This document shows positions 20,618-32,223 of a DNA stretch of 64,000 bases, in pieces (position 1 is the stretch's first letter; each line of letters opens with the position of its first letter). The DNA comes from Pelagomonas calceolata. Taxonomy: Eukaryota > Sar > Pelagophyceae > Pelagomonadales > Pelagomonadaceae. The notes under the pieces are model-generated. The model was not told where the DNA came from, did no database searches, and saw nothing but the letters and a program-made list of their open reading frames with translations. The translations under genes were made by a program, and so were the position numbers. The stretch is taken from NCBI GenBank assembly GCA_918797485.1, contig CAKKNE010000006.1:2356001-2420000 (forward strand). Direction: 5' to 3'.

Positions 20618-20763
20618 GAGGGAGGCTGCCCCGAGTCACGCCTTGGCTGCTGCTAGTCTGCTGCCGGTCCGCGCGGTGGCGGGGGAGCGGCTGCTTCTTC
20701 GGCTTGGGTCGCGGGCTCGTCGTTTCGCTGCCAACGCCCCCGCTCCTTGCGATCTTAGGATAG

Positions 20764-20787
20764 CTAGCGGCTGTAAGACACTAGCAA
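20764..20787 (+). promoter_or_regulatory. CTAG-flanked upstream element, copy 4
   Basis: CTAGCG-GCTGTAAGACA-CTAGCAA is a consensus-like copy. It lies 147 bp from the channel start and 131 bp from the divergent ankyrin start. Confidence 0.6.
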
Positions 20788-20840
20788 GTCAAGCTGCTCG
20801 GGTCTTGCTGGGCCGCTCCAGCGCTCTGCCCGCATTGATC

Positions 20841-20866
20841 GATTTGCGCGGTCTGGCGCGCAAATC
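20841..20866. repeat. Perfect inverted repeat GATTTGCGCG-6 nt-CGCGCAAATC
   Basis: Ten-base arms flank GTCTGG. The arms match the GATTTGCGC / GCGCAAATC terminus of the introner subtype found at 3978 and 14374, but inverted so the termini face inward. It could be an excision or hairpin relic, or an unrelated operator. Confidence 0.5.
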
Positions 20867-20917
20867 ACGGTCGCGACACTCCGCCACAGCGCATACGCGC
20901 CCTACACGGCAGCGCAG

Positions 20918-21922
20918 ATGGCATACGAAGGCTATTGGGATGAGATAGGAAACATCGAGTCTGAGAATATACCCGAATCGGTCGTGCTCGCCACGTGGGA
21001 GACCGGCGACGTCGACGTGGTACGGGCGTGGCTCGACAACGGCGGCGCGGCGCAGCTCGAGGACCGCATCTTCATTACTGCTAAACACGGAGATCGGAAT
21101 ATAGCCTTTGGGACGCTTCTCACGATCGCGTGTGAATCCGATCACCCTTCGCCGATCGCCGAGATGCTGCTTGACGCGGGCGCCGACTACGACATCCACC
21201 ACCTTTCTCATGCTATTAACAGCGGCAACATATATGCCATCCGGGCACTCGTGCCGCGCGTGGACGTGGTTCAACACTACGGCTTTGGAGACACGTGGAC
21301 TCCGCTTCACAATGCTTGCACTGGTTATTACATGGAAGATCACAGCCAGATCGCTCTGCCCAATCAAGTGGAAATTGTCCACACTCTACTCGAAGCTGGT
21401 GCGCTGGTCAACGGCCGAACGAGGCGCCATCCGATCCTGCGGGACCGCCCGATCGGCCAAACCCCGCTGATGTTGGCCGCCAAGCAAGGGTTTACCAGAC
21501 TTGGCGTCGTCAAGTGGCTGTTGCATTACGGCGCGGACATTTCAGCAGTAGATTCACTTGGGCGCACGGCACTCTTCCAAGCAAATGAATTGTTGCAACA
21601 CTCGCAAATCTGGACTGACCCGAATAGACGAGCCGTTGCTTGGGAAGACTCGCAGGAGGGGCGTCAATACATACCATGCCGCGCGCCTGGGGTAGTCGAG
21701 GACATGATCGCGCTCCTCCAGGGCGTCGAGGCCGCCGGATCGTGGAAACGCTACCTCCGCGAGCCGCGGCGAGATTTGCTCACGTTTCGTAGGCTCGTCG
21801 AGCGCGGCCGCGCGGCGCCGCCGGACGGGGTCCTCGCGCGGCTCTTCCCGAAATCTGGCGGACTCCCCGACGTCCTCTTCTGGAAGGTCCTCGCCTTCTG
21901 GCGCTCGTCCCGCGACGCCTGA
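20918..21922 (+). CDS. Ankyrin-repeat protein
   Basis: A 334-residue intronless protein starting MAYEGYWDEIGNIE. Ankyrin-type repeats cover residues ~20-230: LTIACESDHPSPIAEMLLDA, TWTPLHNACTGYYMEDHS, GQTPLMLAAKQGFTRLGVVK, LGRTALFQANELL. The C-terminus (WKRYLREPRRDLLTFRRLVE, then LPDVLFWKVLAFWRS) resembles a tail I associate with expanded algal ankyrin families (inference). Function is unknown. Confidence 0.85.
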   Translation: MAYEGYWDEIGNIESENIPESVVLATWETGDVDVVRAWLDNGGAAQLEDRIFITAKHGDRNIAFGTLLTIACESDHPSPIAEMLLDAGADYDIHHLSHAINSGNIYAIRALVPRVDVVQHYGFGDTWTPLHNACTGYYMEDHSQIALPNQVEIVHTLLEAGALVNGRTRRHPILRDRPIGQTPLMLAAKQGFTRLGVVKWLLHYGADISAVDSLGRTALFQANELLQHSQIWTDPNRRAVAWEDSQEGRQYIPCRAPGVVEDMIALLQGVEAAGSWKRYLREPRRDLLTFRRLVERGRAAPPDGVLARLFPKSGGLPDVLFWKVLAFWRSSRDA

Positions 21923-21954
21923 ACGCGGACATAATGTATGTTAAGAAAACTAGA

Positions 21955-22987
21955 CTAGAACTTGAAGCACATCGCCTCGGTGTAGCCCAGCGCCTTCAGG
22001 ACGCCGTCGATGGGGCCTTGTTTGGGCGGCTTCCCCTTCTCGAACTTCTTGGGGCCGCAGATGGCCTTGTACATCGGCGGCGGCCCGCAGACCATGACGA
22101 TGTTTCCTTCCGAAGGCGGCGGCAGGTGCGCCTTTACCATGTCCGCGTCGACGTAGCCCGTCAGGCCGCCCGTCCACGACCAGAACATGCCGAGCGGCTT
22201 GTCCACGCAGTACTTCACGGTGAAGCGGTCGTGCTTCGCCGCCAGGGCATCCAAGTGGTCCTTCAGGAAGATGTCGCCCTCGTTTTTATTGCAAAAAATA
22301 AGATCGATCTTCGTTTTATCGTCAGGTAGGCTCAACAGCTCCTCGGCGACCTGGAGGCACGGCGTGAGCCCCGAGCCGCCGGCGACCATGCCGACGCGCT
22401 TCCATTTATTGGCTTCGACTTTAATTTTCGTAAAGCAGCCCTTGACGCGCAGCGTGTCGCCCACCTTCCGGGAACACACGTGGCTCGACACGTTGCCCAC
22501 GCCCGGGTAGTCTTTTACAACTAATTCCATGCGCCCGACCTGTGCGGAAATCAAACGTTCGGGTGAGTAAGCCTAAGACGCCTCGTGCGAGGACGCCAAG
22601 CACTCTCGCGCTGCGTCGAGGCGGCCAGAATGGTAAATAATACCTCCAGGCCGGCCTGACGCACTGGTTGATTTCCGCACTGCGCCCGACCGTGTCGTCT
22701 CTGGTAACAGGCGTGTAGGGTCTCGCGATGGTGCCGCTGCCGTCGCGCTTCTCGCCCTCGACCATGAGCATGCCCGCGCACGTCATGCCCAGCGTGTCGC
22801 TCGGGTCGGGGAACGCTAGCGTGACTTTGTGGACGTTGGCTCCAATCTTGTCATTCCTTGCTACGACCAGGGGCGTGAAGTCCTTCTTGTTGATGGCCGC
22901 GTCGCAGAAGGTCGCGGTGGCGACACTGGTGGCGGCGACGCCGGCTATTTTGCCGCAGCGGCTGAGTGCACGGGCGAAATGCGCCAT
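21955..22987 (-). CDS. NADH-cytochrome b5 reductase-like protein; two exons
   Basis: Exons 22987-22691 and 22539-21955 give 293 residues. A hydrophobic N-terminal region (GKIAGVAATSVATATF) could anchor or target it. The FAD-binding motif is RPYTPV. The pyridine-nucleotide site is GGSGLTPCLQV, and VCGPPPMYKAICGP carries the conserved CGPPPM. The family transfers electrons from NADH via FAD to cytochrome b5 for lipid desaturation and related reactions. The start at 22987 is preferred; an upstream ATG at 23059 falls inside the CTAG element. Confidence 0.9.
22540..22690 (-). mobile_element. Introner with perfect target duplication in the b5 reductase gene
   Basis: The subtype ends are CTGTGCGGAAATCA and TGATTTCCGCACTG. 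CGCCCGAC flanks it exactly at 22532-22539 and 22683-22690. In sense the donor is the GT of GTCGGGCG. Splicing restores TRDDT|VGRMELVVKD. Confidence 0.92.
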
Positions 22988-23040
22988 TACAGCTTTAATA
23001 GAGCTGCTGCTCAGCCTCTCCCGGCTCGGAAAACCGCGAG

Positions 23041-23065
23041 CTAGCGTTCTGTAAGACATTAGCAA
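23041..23065 (+). promoter_or_regulatory. CTAG-flanked upstream element, copy 5
   Basis: CTAGCG-TTCTGTAAGACA-TTAGCAA is close to consensus. It is 54 bp upstream of the b5 reductase start and 128 bp upstream of the divergent P450-like start. Confidence 0.55.
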
Positions 23066-23192
23066 AGGTCGATTCTGGGGGGCAGCCCCGGCTGAGCGCA
23101 AAATGCAGGCCGCTTGGGCTTAAACGTCGTTTCATGCATGGCTTCTAATCGCACGAGCCCATAGGAGAGTGATGAGCGCAGCCCGAGCATAG

Positions 23193-24395
23193 ATGGGCGC
23201 CTGCCACAGCCAGGAGCGCGAACCCTGGGAGACCGCCCACAAAACAGAGCCATCATGCCAGGCCTGGCGCCTCGTCGACCGCGTCGCCGCCGCGCGGACG
23301 GCGCGCCGAGCGAACCGATCGACTATCCCGCTGCCGCTCGCGCCCGGGAGTCAGGTTTCGGCGCACATGGTGGTCTGCCCCCACGCGGCACGCGAAACCT
23401 TCGCCGAGGACTGCGACGCGTTGTCCAAGTCGCGGGGCCGTTGTGCCGCTCTGACGGCGGTGAACGGCGACGCCTGGCGCGCCCAGCGCCCGCTCGTCGC
23501 GAAGGCGTTGGGCGGCGCGCCGTCGCGCACGTCGCGCGCCGCCGCTGTGGCCGTCGCGGCGGATATGATGGCACAGCTGCGGGGCCCTGTCGACGCGCGC
23601 GAGGTAGGTTTACGCGTGGGGACAGCATGCGTCGTCGCCGCGATGGTCGGCTGTCGGGACGCGGCCCTCGAAGGCGCCGTCGCGGCGATTTTTGCGCCGT
23701 CGCTCGCGAGGGCGCACTACCGAGCGACGCCCGCCGAGGGCGCGCGCGTCGATGCCGCGTTGCGGGCGGCGGGCGACGGCGGCCTGCTCGCGGCGCTGCG
23801 GCAGGAGTGCGCGGCCGCTGGGTTTGAGGAAGGCGTCGCGCTCGACAATGCTCACCGCGCGCTCTTAGCAGGCGCGCAGACGATCGCCGCGACCCTTTGC
23901 TCGGCGCTCGCGTTTATTGCCGCCCATCCGCCTCAGAAGAGCCTCGACGCGCGCGCCGCGGTCCGTGAAACACTCCGGATTCTACCGCCCGTTGCCACGC
24001 TGCCGCGGCGCGTCGAGACCCGCGTCGACCTTGGGGGCGGTGGGGTCGCGCGCGGCGCTTGGGTTGTCGGCGACCTCGTGGCCTGCGCCCACGGCGGCGA
24101 CGCCGCGTCGCTTCGCTACGACCCTGCGCGGTCCGCCGACGGGGACGCGGCGCCGTGGGGAGTAGGCCCGCGCAGCTGCCCAGCGGGCCAACTCTCGACG
24201 GCCTGCGTCGCCGCAGCCCTCGAGGCGCTCGACGCGCGCGCGACGTGGCGCCTGGCCCGAAAGCGCGACGGCGTCGGCCCCGACGGCAGCTGTCGGTTCC
24301 TGGAGCCGCTCGTCTACGCGCGGACGCTGGCGTTTCCCCGGCCGGTGCCGCTCGTCGTCGACGAGAGGCGGCTCCCACGACCCCCGGATATGTAA
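23193..24395 (+). CDS. Divergent cytochrome P450-like protein
   Basis: A 400-residue intronless protein. Two P450 hallmarks are visible: AVRETLRILPP contains the ExxR K-helix motif, and APWGVGPRSCPAGQ fits the heme loop (xxGxGxRxCxxG) with its axial Cys. It is about 100 residues shorter than typical eukaryotic P450s and has no evident membrane anchor. The I-helix oxygen-binding motif is not obvious (GAQTIAATLC is a candidate). The protein is very Ala/Arg-rich. Oxygenase activity is an inference; it could be a degenerate homologue. Confidence 0.65.
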   Translation: MGACHSQEREPWETAHKTEPSCQAWRLVDRVAAARTARRANRSTIPLPLAPGSQVSAHMVVCPHAARETFAEDCDALSKSRGRCAALTAVNGDAWRAQRPLVAKALGGAPSRTSRAAAVAVAADMMAQLRGPVDAREVGLRVGTACVVAAMVGCRDAALEGAVAAIFAPSLARAHYRATPAEGARVDAALRAAGDGGLLAALRQECAAAGFEEGVALDNAHRALLAGAQTIAATLCSALAFIAAHPPQKSLDARAAVRETLRILPPVATLPRRVETRVDLGGGGVARGAWVVGDLVACAHGGDAASLRYDPARSADGDAAPWGVGPRSCPAGQLSTACVAAALEALDARATWRLARKRDGVGPDGSCRFLEPLVYARTLAFPRPVPLVVDERRLPRPPDM

Positions 24396-24466
24396 CCTGT
24401 GAATTACTCTACAATGGATGAGGATATGAACTTGTGGGGGAGGGGGTACTTTGTGATGATGATGAT

Positions 24467-26769
24467 TCAAGAGTCCTCCGCCGCCATTGGTGCGCCTCCG
24501 CCGCATCCGCCGCCGCATCCGCCGCCGCCGCCGCAACCGCCGCCGCCGCCGCATCCGCCGCCGCCGCCGCATCCGCCGCCGCCGCCGCAGCCACCACCTC
24601 CGCAACTGGCCGCCGCGCCGGCCCCGCAACTACTGCCCGCGCCGCCGCCTCCGCACGCCGCCGCCCCGCAGGCCGCGCAGGCGCCGCCGCCACACCCTCC
24701 GCCGTCGTAGTTTGAGCTCTTGGCCCGCCGCGCCTTCTGGGCCGAGTAGTAGTCCCCGGACGCGATCAGCGCTTCAAGCTCCGCGATCTCTCTGGCGTAG
24801 CATCCAAAACAGAAGAAGCAGGCCGCGCAATCCTTCCTTTCCTTGAGCATCTTTTCCAAGCGGACCCGCATGATCTCGTCGCCGTGGGCCGTGCCGAAGC
24901 GGTAGTAGCCGTCGCCGAATTCGCCGGCACCAAATGCGTAGCCTGTGTGGAAATCAAAATTTTACGGCGCGTTCGTGCTGAATCGTCGCTTCGTCCTCCA
25001 CGCCGACACACTGGTTGATTTCCACACAGCGCGTAGCCCTCCCGCTGCGGGTTCGCGTTCGCCGTGGTCGTCGACTTGGGTGCCCCTGCAATAAAGTCGG
25101 GCGCCTTGCTGAACGGCACGGAGCCCCCGGCCGCGCGCCGCACGACGCGCGTGTTCTGGTTCGCCGTGTTGACCTGGATCATGCCCTCGGGCGGTCGCGC
25201 CGGCATCTTGGCCGACGTCGCCTGCGCGCCCCAGCGCACCTCGAAAGGGATACCTGGCAAGTTGACCGCACCGCCCGCCGGACTCTTTCCCATAGCAGCG
25301 GCGATGGCCGCCGTGCAGGCAGTGTCGTAGGGAGTCCAGCCACCCCCGGGGTCCCGGTGTTCGAATCCCGTGGTTCGCGTCAGCGAGAACGACTGGAGGT
25401 CGGCGACCGACCCGTCCGGGAGCGTCGCGGTGCCCTCGCCGCGCGCGTAGGCCTCGTTGACGGCCGCGTTCGCCGCGGCGTCGAGGCGGACGTTGGCTCC
25501 GTAGATCCACCAGGGCATCGAGGACACGTGGACACGGCGCACGACGCCCGTTTCCCTGCGCGTCTGCGTCATAGCCGAAAGATCGACGTCGTACAGGCCC
25601 AGCGACACCCTGCCTTTCGACGCGTACGCCGCCTCGAGCGTCGCCACGTCGTGCGGCTGGTACGCTATCCACTTGTGCAGCGCTATCCACTTGTGCACGC
25701 CTTTCGAGCTCGCCAGCGCGTCGCCTTCGACGCTCCAGACGCGCGGGACGACGTACGACGTGCCGACGACGACGCCCTCGGCCACCGGCGGCGCCCCGCC
25801 CGGCTGCCACGTGACTCCGGCGGCCTCGCGCAGCAGCCGCCACCGAATCTCGACCGTCTCCTTCTCCCAGGTCGGTTCGAAGTAGGCCTCGGGCGGCTCG
25901 CCGCGGTACATGCCGCCCGGGACCGCGTATCGTTCGCCGCCGTACGCCTCGGCCCAGAGCTTCTGCGTGACCGCGTACTGGCGGTTCAGCTTGGAACCCT
26001 CGGCGCGGTCGTTGACGGAGTCGTCGTGGGGCAGCTCGAAGCCGCACAGCCGCCGCGTGTCGGCCGCGTATGTGCTGGCGCTCGCCAAGATGTGCGTGTG
26101 CCAGAAGAGGTCGATCTGGTAGGTGGGCACGAGGAATTCGCCGCTGCGCATGAGCCGGAGAAAGTTCTCGTAGCGTTTTACGCCATCGTGCAGGAAATAG
26201 CCCTCGTCGAACCGCGGGCCGGACACCTGCCAGAGGAACGTGCGCTGGCGTTCGCACGCCGCCGCCACGTCGAAGCCGTCGAGGACGAGGGTGCCGGCGT
26301 CGTCTCCGCTATCGCCTTCGAGGAAGAACGGCTCGTCCGGGTAGGCGGCGGCCCAGGCCTTCTGTGTCGCGTTCTGTGTCGCGCCCTCCGCTTGGATGAG
26401 GAACGGCTTCGTCTCCGGCAGGCCGAGGCGCCGCGCCGTCCTAGCGTAGCTCCGGGGCGCGAGCCGGTGGCAGTGCCAGGCCCAGGCGACGTCCGGCGGC
26501 GGCGCGAGCGCCGCGCCCGGCTTTGCGGCGGCGAGGAGCGGCAGCCACTTGGATGCGTAGCGCTCGAGCGTCTTGGCCGACGGGGCGCTCAGGGACACGC
26601 CGGCCCGGTGCGCCGCCCGGAGGAACGCGAGGTGCTGCGGGACCGCGGCGAGCAGGGCCTTTGCGTCGAGGCCTTCAGCCGACGACCCGGCCTCGAGGCT
26701 GAGCCGTGCCTGGGCCTTGGCCAGACCTGCCTCGACGGGGTCGATGGGCGGTGGCGGGAGGGCTTGCAT
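24467..26769 (-). CDS. GRDP/DUF1399-type protein with WWE domain and Cys/Gly-rich tail; two exons
   Basis: Exons 26769-25038 and 24942-24467 give 735 residues. The DUF1399 region has the family's His-rich motifs (DVAWAWHCHRLAP near residue 95 and YQIDLFWHTHILA near 225). A WWE-type domain follows at ~515-590 (GGGWTPYDTACTAAI, EGMIQVNTANQNTRVVRR), like those in the channel gene. The C-terminus runs from CAACFFCFGCYAREI into long CGGGGG repeats encoded by CCGCCG arrays. A tandem 18-bp duplication near 25658-25695 gives HKWIALHKWIAY. The single intron appears to use a GC donor. The molecular role is unknown; plant GRDPs are linked to stress and development. Confidence 0.75.
24490..24700. repeat. 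CCG-rich low-complexity array encoding Cys/Gly repeats
   Basis: CCGCCG-type triplets alternating with GCATCC or GCAACC units encode the CGGGGG repeats of the GRDP-like protein on the minus strand. It is coding low complexity, not a CRISPR array. Confidence 0.8.
24943..25037 (-). mobile_element. Introner with apparent GC-AG splice sites in the GRDP-like gene
   Basis: The ends CTGTGTGGAAATCA / TGATTTCCACACAG are perfect. The flanks are TGCGTAGC and CGCGTAGC (7 of 8). In sense the duplication starts GC (GCTACGCG), and only a GC donor restores the frame (EGYAFGAGEFGDGYYRF). Using the element's own GT would shift the frame and lose the Cys/Gly tail. Confidence 0.8.
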
Positions 26770-26944
26770 CGCCTTGTAGCTGCAGTCTCAGTGCAGATGG
26801 ATGCTGCACTGTGATGCCGCCCGTTGTGTAGGGGCAGCCTTGCCGAGTCCGGACTTCGCCCGCACTCCTTTCTTTGCACTCCTCCGGTCGGTTTACGCCT
26901 CGCAGGCGTACGCGTGCAGAATTTTTCTTTTCGGTGCTGTGGAG

Positions 26945-26969
26945 CTAGCGGCTTGTAAGACACTAGCAA
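26945..26969 (+). promoter_or_regulatory. CTAG-flanked upstream element, copy 6
   Basis: CTAGCG-GCTTGTAAGACA-CTAGCAA is the best consensus copy, 176 bp upstream of the GRDP-like start. Confidence 0.6.
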
Positions 26970-27081
26970 GCAAGCACTACTTGGGAGAGCTCCTAGCGCC
27001 GTACCAATATACCCAAGGAGGGCCCTGGGCGCCCAAGCCGAAGCATGAAAGTCCGGGACGCAAAGTAATATATAACCAACC

Positions 27082-29586
<2,505 letters not shown>

Positions 29587-30819
29587 ATGGCCGAATGCAC
29601 CATGTCACGCGAGCAGCGCGACGCGCTAGACACAAGGGTCAGGCACATGCTCGACCTATGCGTGCGCCTGAAAGAGTTGATCGGCACGTATGAAACGGAC
29701 GACGAGGGCTACTTCCTCCTCGACGAGCGCGGTGATGTGAAACGCGCGGACGCCGCGGATGATTCGACCGTGACGACTTCGGCGGCGGCCGGAGTCCGCG
29801 GCGCGGGGTCCAGCGTCGCCGTCGAGGCGCTGCGACTGGTGCTTCAGCACGTCTGTCATGCTGACCACGTGGCGCTCTCGGCTCGGCCCGACGCGCCGGC
29901 CACGTGTTTTGCGGTGCGCTACTGGGAACGGTCGATGGAGGTCGCTGACGGCCACGGTGACTGCGGTCCCGCGCTCACATCCGAGGCCGCGGCGCTGAAG
30001 CTCTGTCGTAGGGAAGCGCACAGAATGGACCGAATGTGCGGCGTCGGATACGGCGCTACACAGCTAGGAGCAGCGGACAGCTGGTTGTGGCGCGTCCAGG
30101 CTGAGCTCGGTACGATCGTCTTTAAAGTTGTCGAGCTAGAGGTGCACGGCGGCACCATCGAGGACGTCGTGTCATACATGGACTTGCGGACGCTCGCCGC
30201 GCTGCGCGTCGTCGTCGGCCCGGACGAATCGATCGGCAAGCTATTTAATGCGGTCGTGACGCTGCGCGAGACGAAGACGCCCCGCGTGCTGCACGCTGTC
30301 GTCCACAGTACTGATATAGGGTTCAATATCGCACGTGTCTTCAAGGGCGCGACCGACGCCGCGCGCTCTATTTCCCTTGACTGTCGCACCGAACGGCCTT
30401 ACCCGATGGACGTGCTCCGCCTTGCTGCTGCGGCCAAAAGCGCATATAATGAAGTGGAGGCACAACTGTTCAAAGGATGCGTTGTTGGACCCGCGCGCCG
30501 CTCAAGCAAAGATTATCAGCATCGCCTGCAGATGAAAAAGGACATCCGCCGCAGCTTGCCCTTCTCCTTCGACGTCCCGCTTTTCAAGCTTTTGGACAGC
30601 GTGCCCTTCGACGCCACGTGCTTCCTGAAACGCCCCGACGGCGCGTACGACGAGGACGACGAGGACTACGTCGACGAAGACGCCTTCGTCGCCGTCCGCC
30701 CGCTAGATCTCGTTGCCGAAGTGAGGGCTACCTCCAACTGGGGCAGCTCGCTCGCGGACGGTGTTGGTACGCTGGAATATCCCAAAACACGAGTGGTGTG
30801 CAGTCGTGCCGCGCGGTGA
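29587..30819 (+). CDS. Unknown acidic protein
   Basis: A 410-residue intronless protein starting MAECTMSREQRDALDTRVRH after an ACC-ATGG context. I do not recognise a domain. Visible features are an N-terminal helix-rich region, a central segment with VVELEVHGGTIEDVVSYM, a basic patch (GPARRSSKDYQHRLQMKKD), and an acidic loop (DEDDEDYVDEDAF) near the C-terminus. No signal peptide or membrane helix is seen, so it is probably cytosolic or nuclear. It converges with the RAD51D-like gene, ending 25 bp from its stop. Confidence 0.75.
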   Translation: MAECTMSREQRDALDTRVRHMLDLCVRLKELIGTYETDDEGYFLLDERGDVKRADAADDSTVTTSAAAGVRGAGSSVAVEALRLVLQHVCHADHVALSARPDAPATCFAVRYWERSMEVADGHGDCGPALTSEAAALKLCRREAHRMDRMCGVGYGATQLGAADSWLWRVQAELGTIVFKVVELEVHGGTIEDVVSYMDLRTLAALRVVVGPDESIGKLFNAVVTLRETKTPRVLHAVVHSTDIGFNIARVFKGATDAARSISLDCRTERPYPMDVLRLAAAAKSAYNEVEAQLFKGCVVGPARRSSKDYQHRLQMKKDIRRSLPFSFDVPLFKLLDSVPFDATCFLKRPDGAYDEDDEDYVDEDAFVAVRPLDLVAEVRATSNWGSSLADGVGTLEYPKTRVVCSRAAR

Positions 30820-30843
30820 ACTTGTGCTAAGTATACTACTGTC

Positions 30844-31770
30844 TTACACATCACAGGGCTCTACGTCCGCCACCCCCTCCGCACAAACGCGAAACGCCGC
30901 CTCGCCCCTAGAACCATCGGGAGCCTTCGCCAGGGCACACCGACACACACCATCACGAGGCGCCGCCAGCGCCAATCTCAAGGAAGCACACGTCGACCAC
31001 ACGGGCCCGAGCGCGGCCTTCCAGCTCTCGTCGAAGAACGCGCCTTCGTCGTCCATGCCGTCGGACAAGCCTCGCGCCGTGGAGTTCGCCACGAGGACGC
31101 AAACGCCCTGCCGCGCTAGAGTTTGTAAAGCGCGCGTCGCCAGCGCTAAGAGTTGGTGCCCCTGCGGGTTCCGGTCCCCGCCGAGATTCGGCGTCAGCAC
31201 CCGCGACGGCGCGTCGACGACGCAAACGTCTCCTGGTTTTAAAAACCGCCCGGCGTCGTCCAAAGATCGTAACATGGCCCACGCGTCTTCGGCAAAACAG
31301 ACCCGTATCAAATCTAACCTACCTTTCATGGACCGCGCTCTCGCTGGTGAGAAGGAGCTTGAACCAGCGTCGACCCAGGCCACGTTTCTACCTCTTTCAG
31401 AGGCTCGGCACGCCGTCGCGAGTAGCAATTGCGTCTTTCCCGAGCAAGTGGGACCGACGACTTCGGCCACGTCGCCTCCCCTAAACCCGCCCCCCAACAA
31501 GGCATCAATCGCGGCGCAGCCCGTTGGCGTGAGTACCTCTTCATCTTGTAGAGTTGAGGCGTTCCGTAGGGGCGCGTAGTGGTGTGCGACGGCTTTTCTG
31601 AATGCAGCGAGGGCGCCGCGCGGCAAATCGATTTGAGCTTCGAGCGCCTCGAGGTCCCTCTCCAAAAGCGCTTCGACACTTAATACTGGAGGCGCTATGT
31701 GTTGGAGCGCGGCGACGGCGGCCTCCGCGGCGGCGGCGTCGGGCAGTACTAAACTGCTGAGGAGCGGCAT
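30844..31770 (-). CDS. RAD51D: RecA/RAD51-family recombinase, RAD51D-like
   Basis: The ATG at 31770 gives 308 residues. The Walker A motif is GPTCSGKTQ, preceded by the RAD51-family leader TPTGCAAIDALLGGGFRGGD. A Walker B-like strand is GDVCVVDAPS. The N-terminal helix-hairpin region (LEALEAQIDLPRGALAAFRK) and the order of motifs resemble RAD51D, a paralog that assists RAD51 in homologous recombination. XRCC2 or another paralog is possible, since sequence memory alone cannot separate them firmly. The middle Ser of the Walker A is preceded by Cys instead of the common Gly. Confidence 0.7.
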   Translation of the reverse strand: MPLLSSLVLPDAAAAEAAVAALQHIAPPVLSVEALLERDLEALEAQIDLPRGALAAFRKAVAHHYAPLRNASTLQDEEVLTPTGCAAIDALLGGGFRGGDVAEVVGPTCSGKTQLLLATACRASERGRNVAWVDAGSSSFSPARARSMKGRLDLIRVCFAEDAWAMLRSLDDAGRFLKPGDVCVVDAPSRVLTPNLGGDRNPQGHQLLALATRALQTLARQGVCVLVANSTARGLSDGMDDEGAFFDESWKAALGPVWSTCASLRLALAAPRDGVCRCALAKAPDGSRGEAAFRVCAEGVADVEPCDV

Positions 31771-32223
31771 TCTTGTATTCGCGCGGCGGCTGGCATGCGC
31801 GCGGCGTCTCGCGTCGTCTTGTCGCGCTGTGATGCGCGCGCAAATGAGCTGTGCAGAGGTGAGCAGGCTCGGCGGCTTGGCGCGGCCCCACCGCCTAAAA
31901 TAGATGGATTGGCTGTTGTCAGACGTCTTTTCTGAGTACGTCAAACAGAAATTGCGCTGTCTAGCCCACGTATAACGCCGGCGCGGCTTGCGCGCGCTCG
32001 ACGCTTTGCGTGCTAGTGCCTTACAAGACGCTAGTTAACTCGGCCGAGGCGCGCGCGAGCACACCATCGCGGCACCCTCCGCGCGTGATACGCAGCGGCA
32101 CATTCCTTTAGACCCATCGCTGCGTGTTGGCCTCGCGGAAATCGCGCGCCGCCGCCGTCGCCGCCGTGCTTGGTCCAAGCCCCTCAGCTGCAGCGAGTCG
32201 CCGGGAGCGCGCACGCGACAACC
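31771..32223. other. Divergent promoter region between the RAD51D-like and TAF2 genes
   Basis: About 450 bp between two divergent start codons. It includes one CTAG element at 32012-32036. Nothing else is recognised. Confidence 0.45.
32012..32036 (-). promoter_or_regulatory. CTAG-flanked upstream element, copy 8
   Basis: The reverse-orientation copy reads GCTAGTG-CCTTACAAGACG-CTAGTT. It is 188 bp upstream of the TAF2 start and 242 bp from the RAD51D-like start. Confidence 0.55.

Larger units (their letters stand above)
20618..20917. other. Divergent promoter region between the channel and ankyrin genes
   Basis: This 300-bp region contains one CTAG element (20764-20787) and a perfect 10-bp inverted repeat related to introner ends (20841-20866). 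Confidence 0.5.

Noticed and set aside
24490-24700. Regular CCG-based array that might suggest a CRISPR or satellite
   Set aside because: It is coding triplet low complexity for Cys/Gly repeats, with no spacers or palindromic direct repeats.
25015-26814. A 599-codon open frame opposite the GRDP-like gene, and other long antisense frames
   Set aside because: Arg/Ala/His-rich shadow translation typical of GC-rich coding DNA; the minus strand has recognisable domains and better codon structure.
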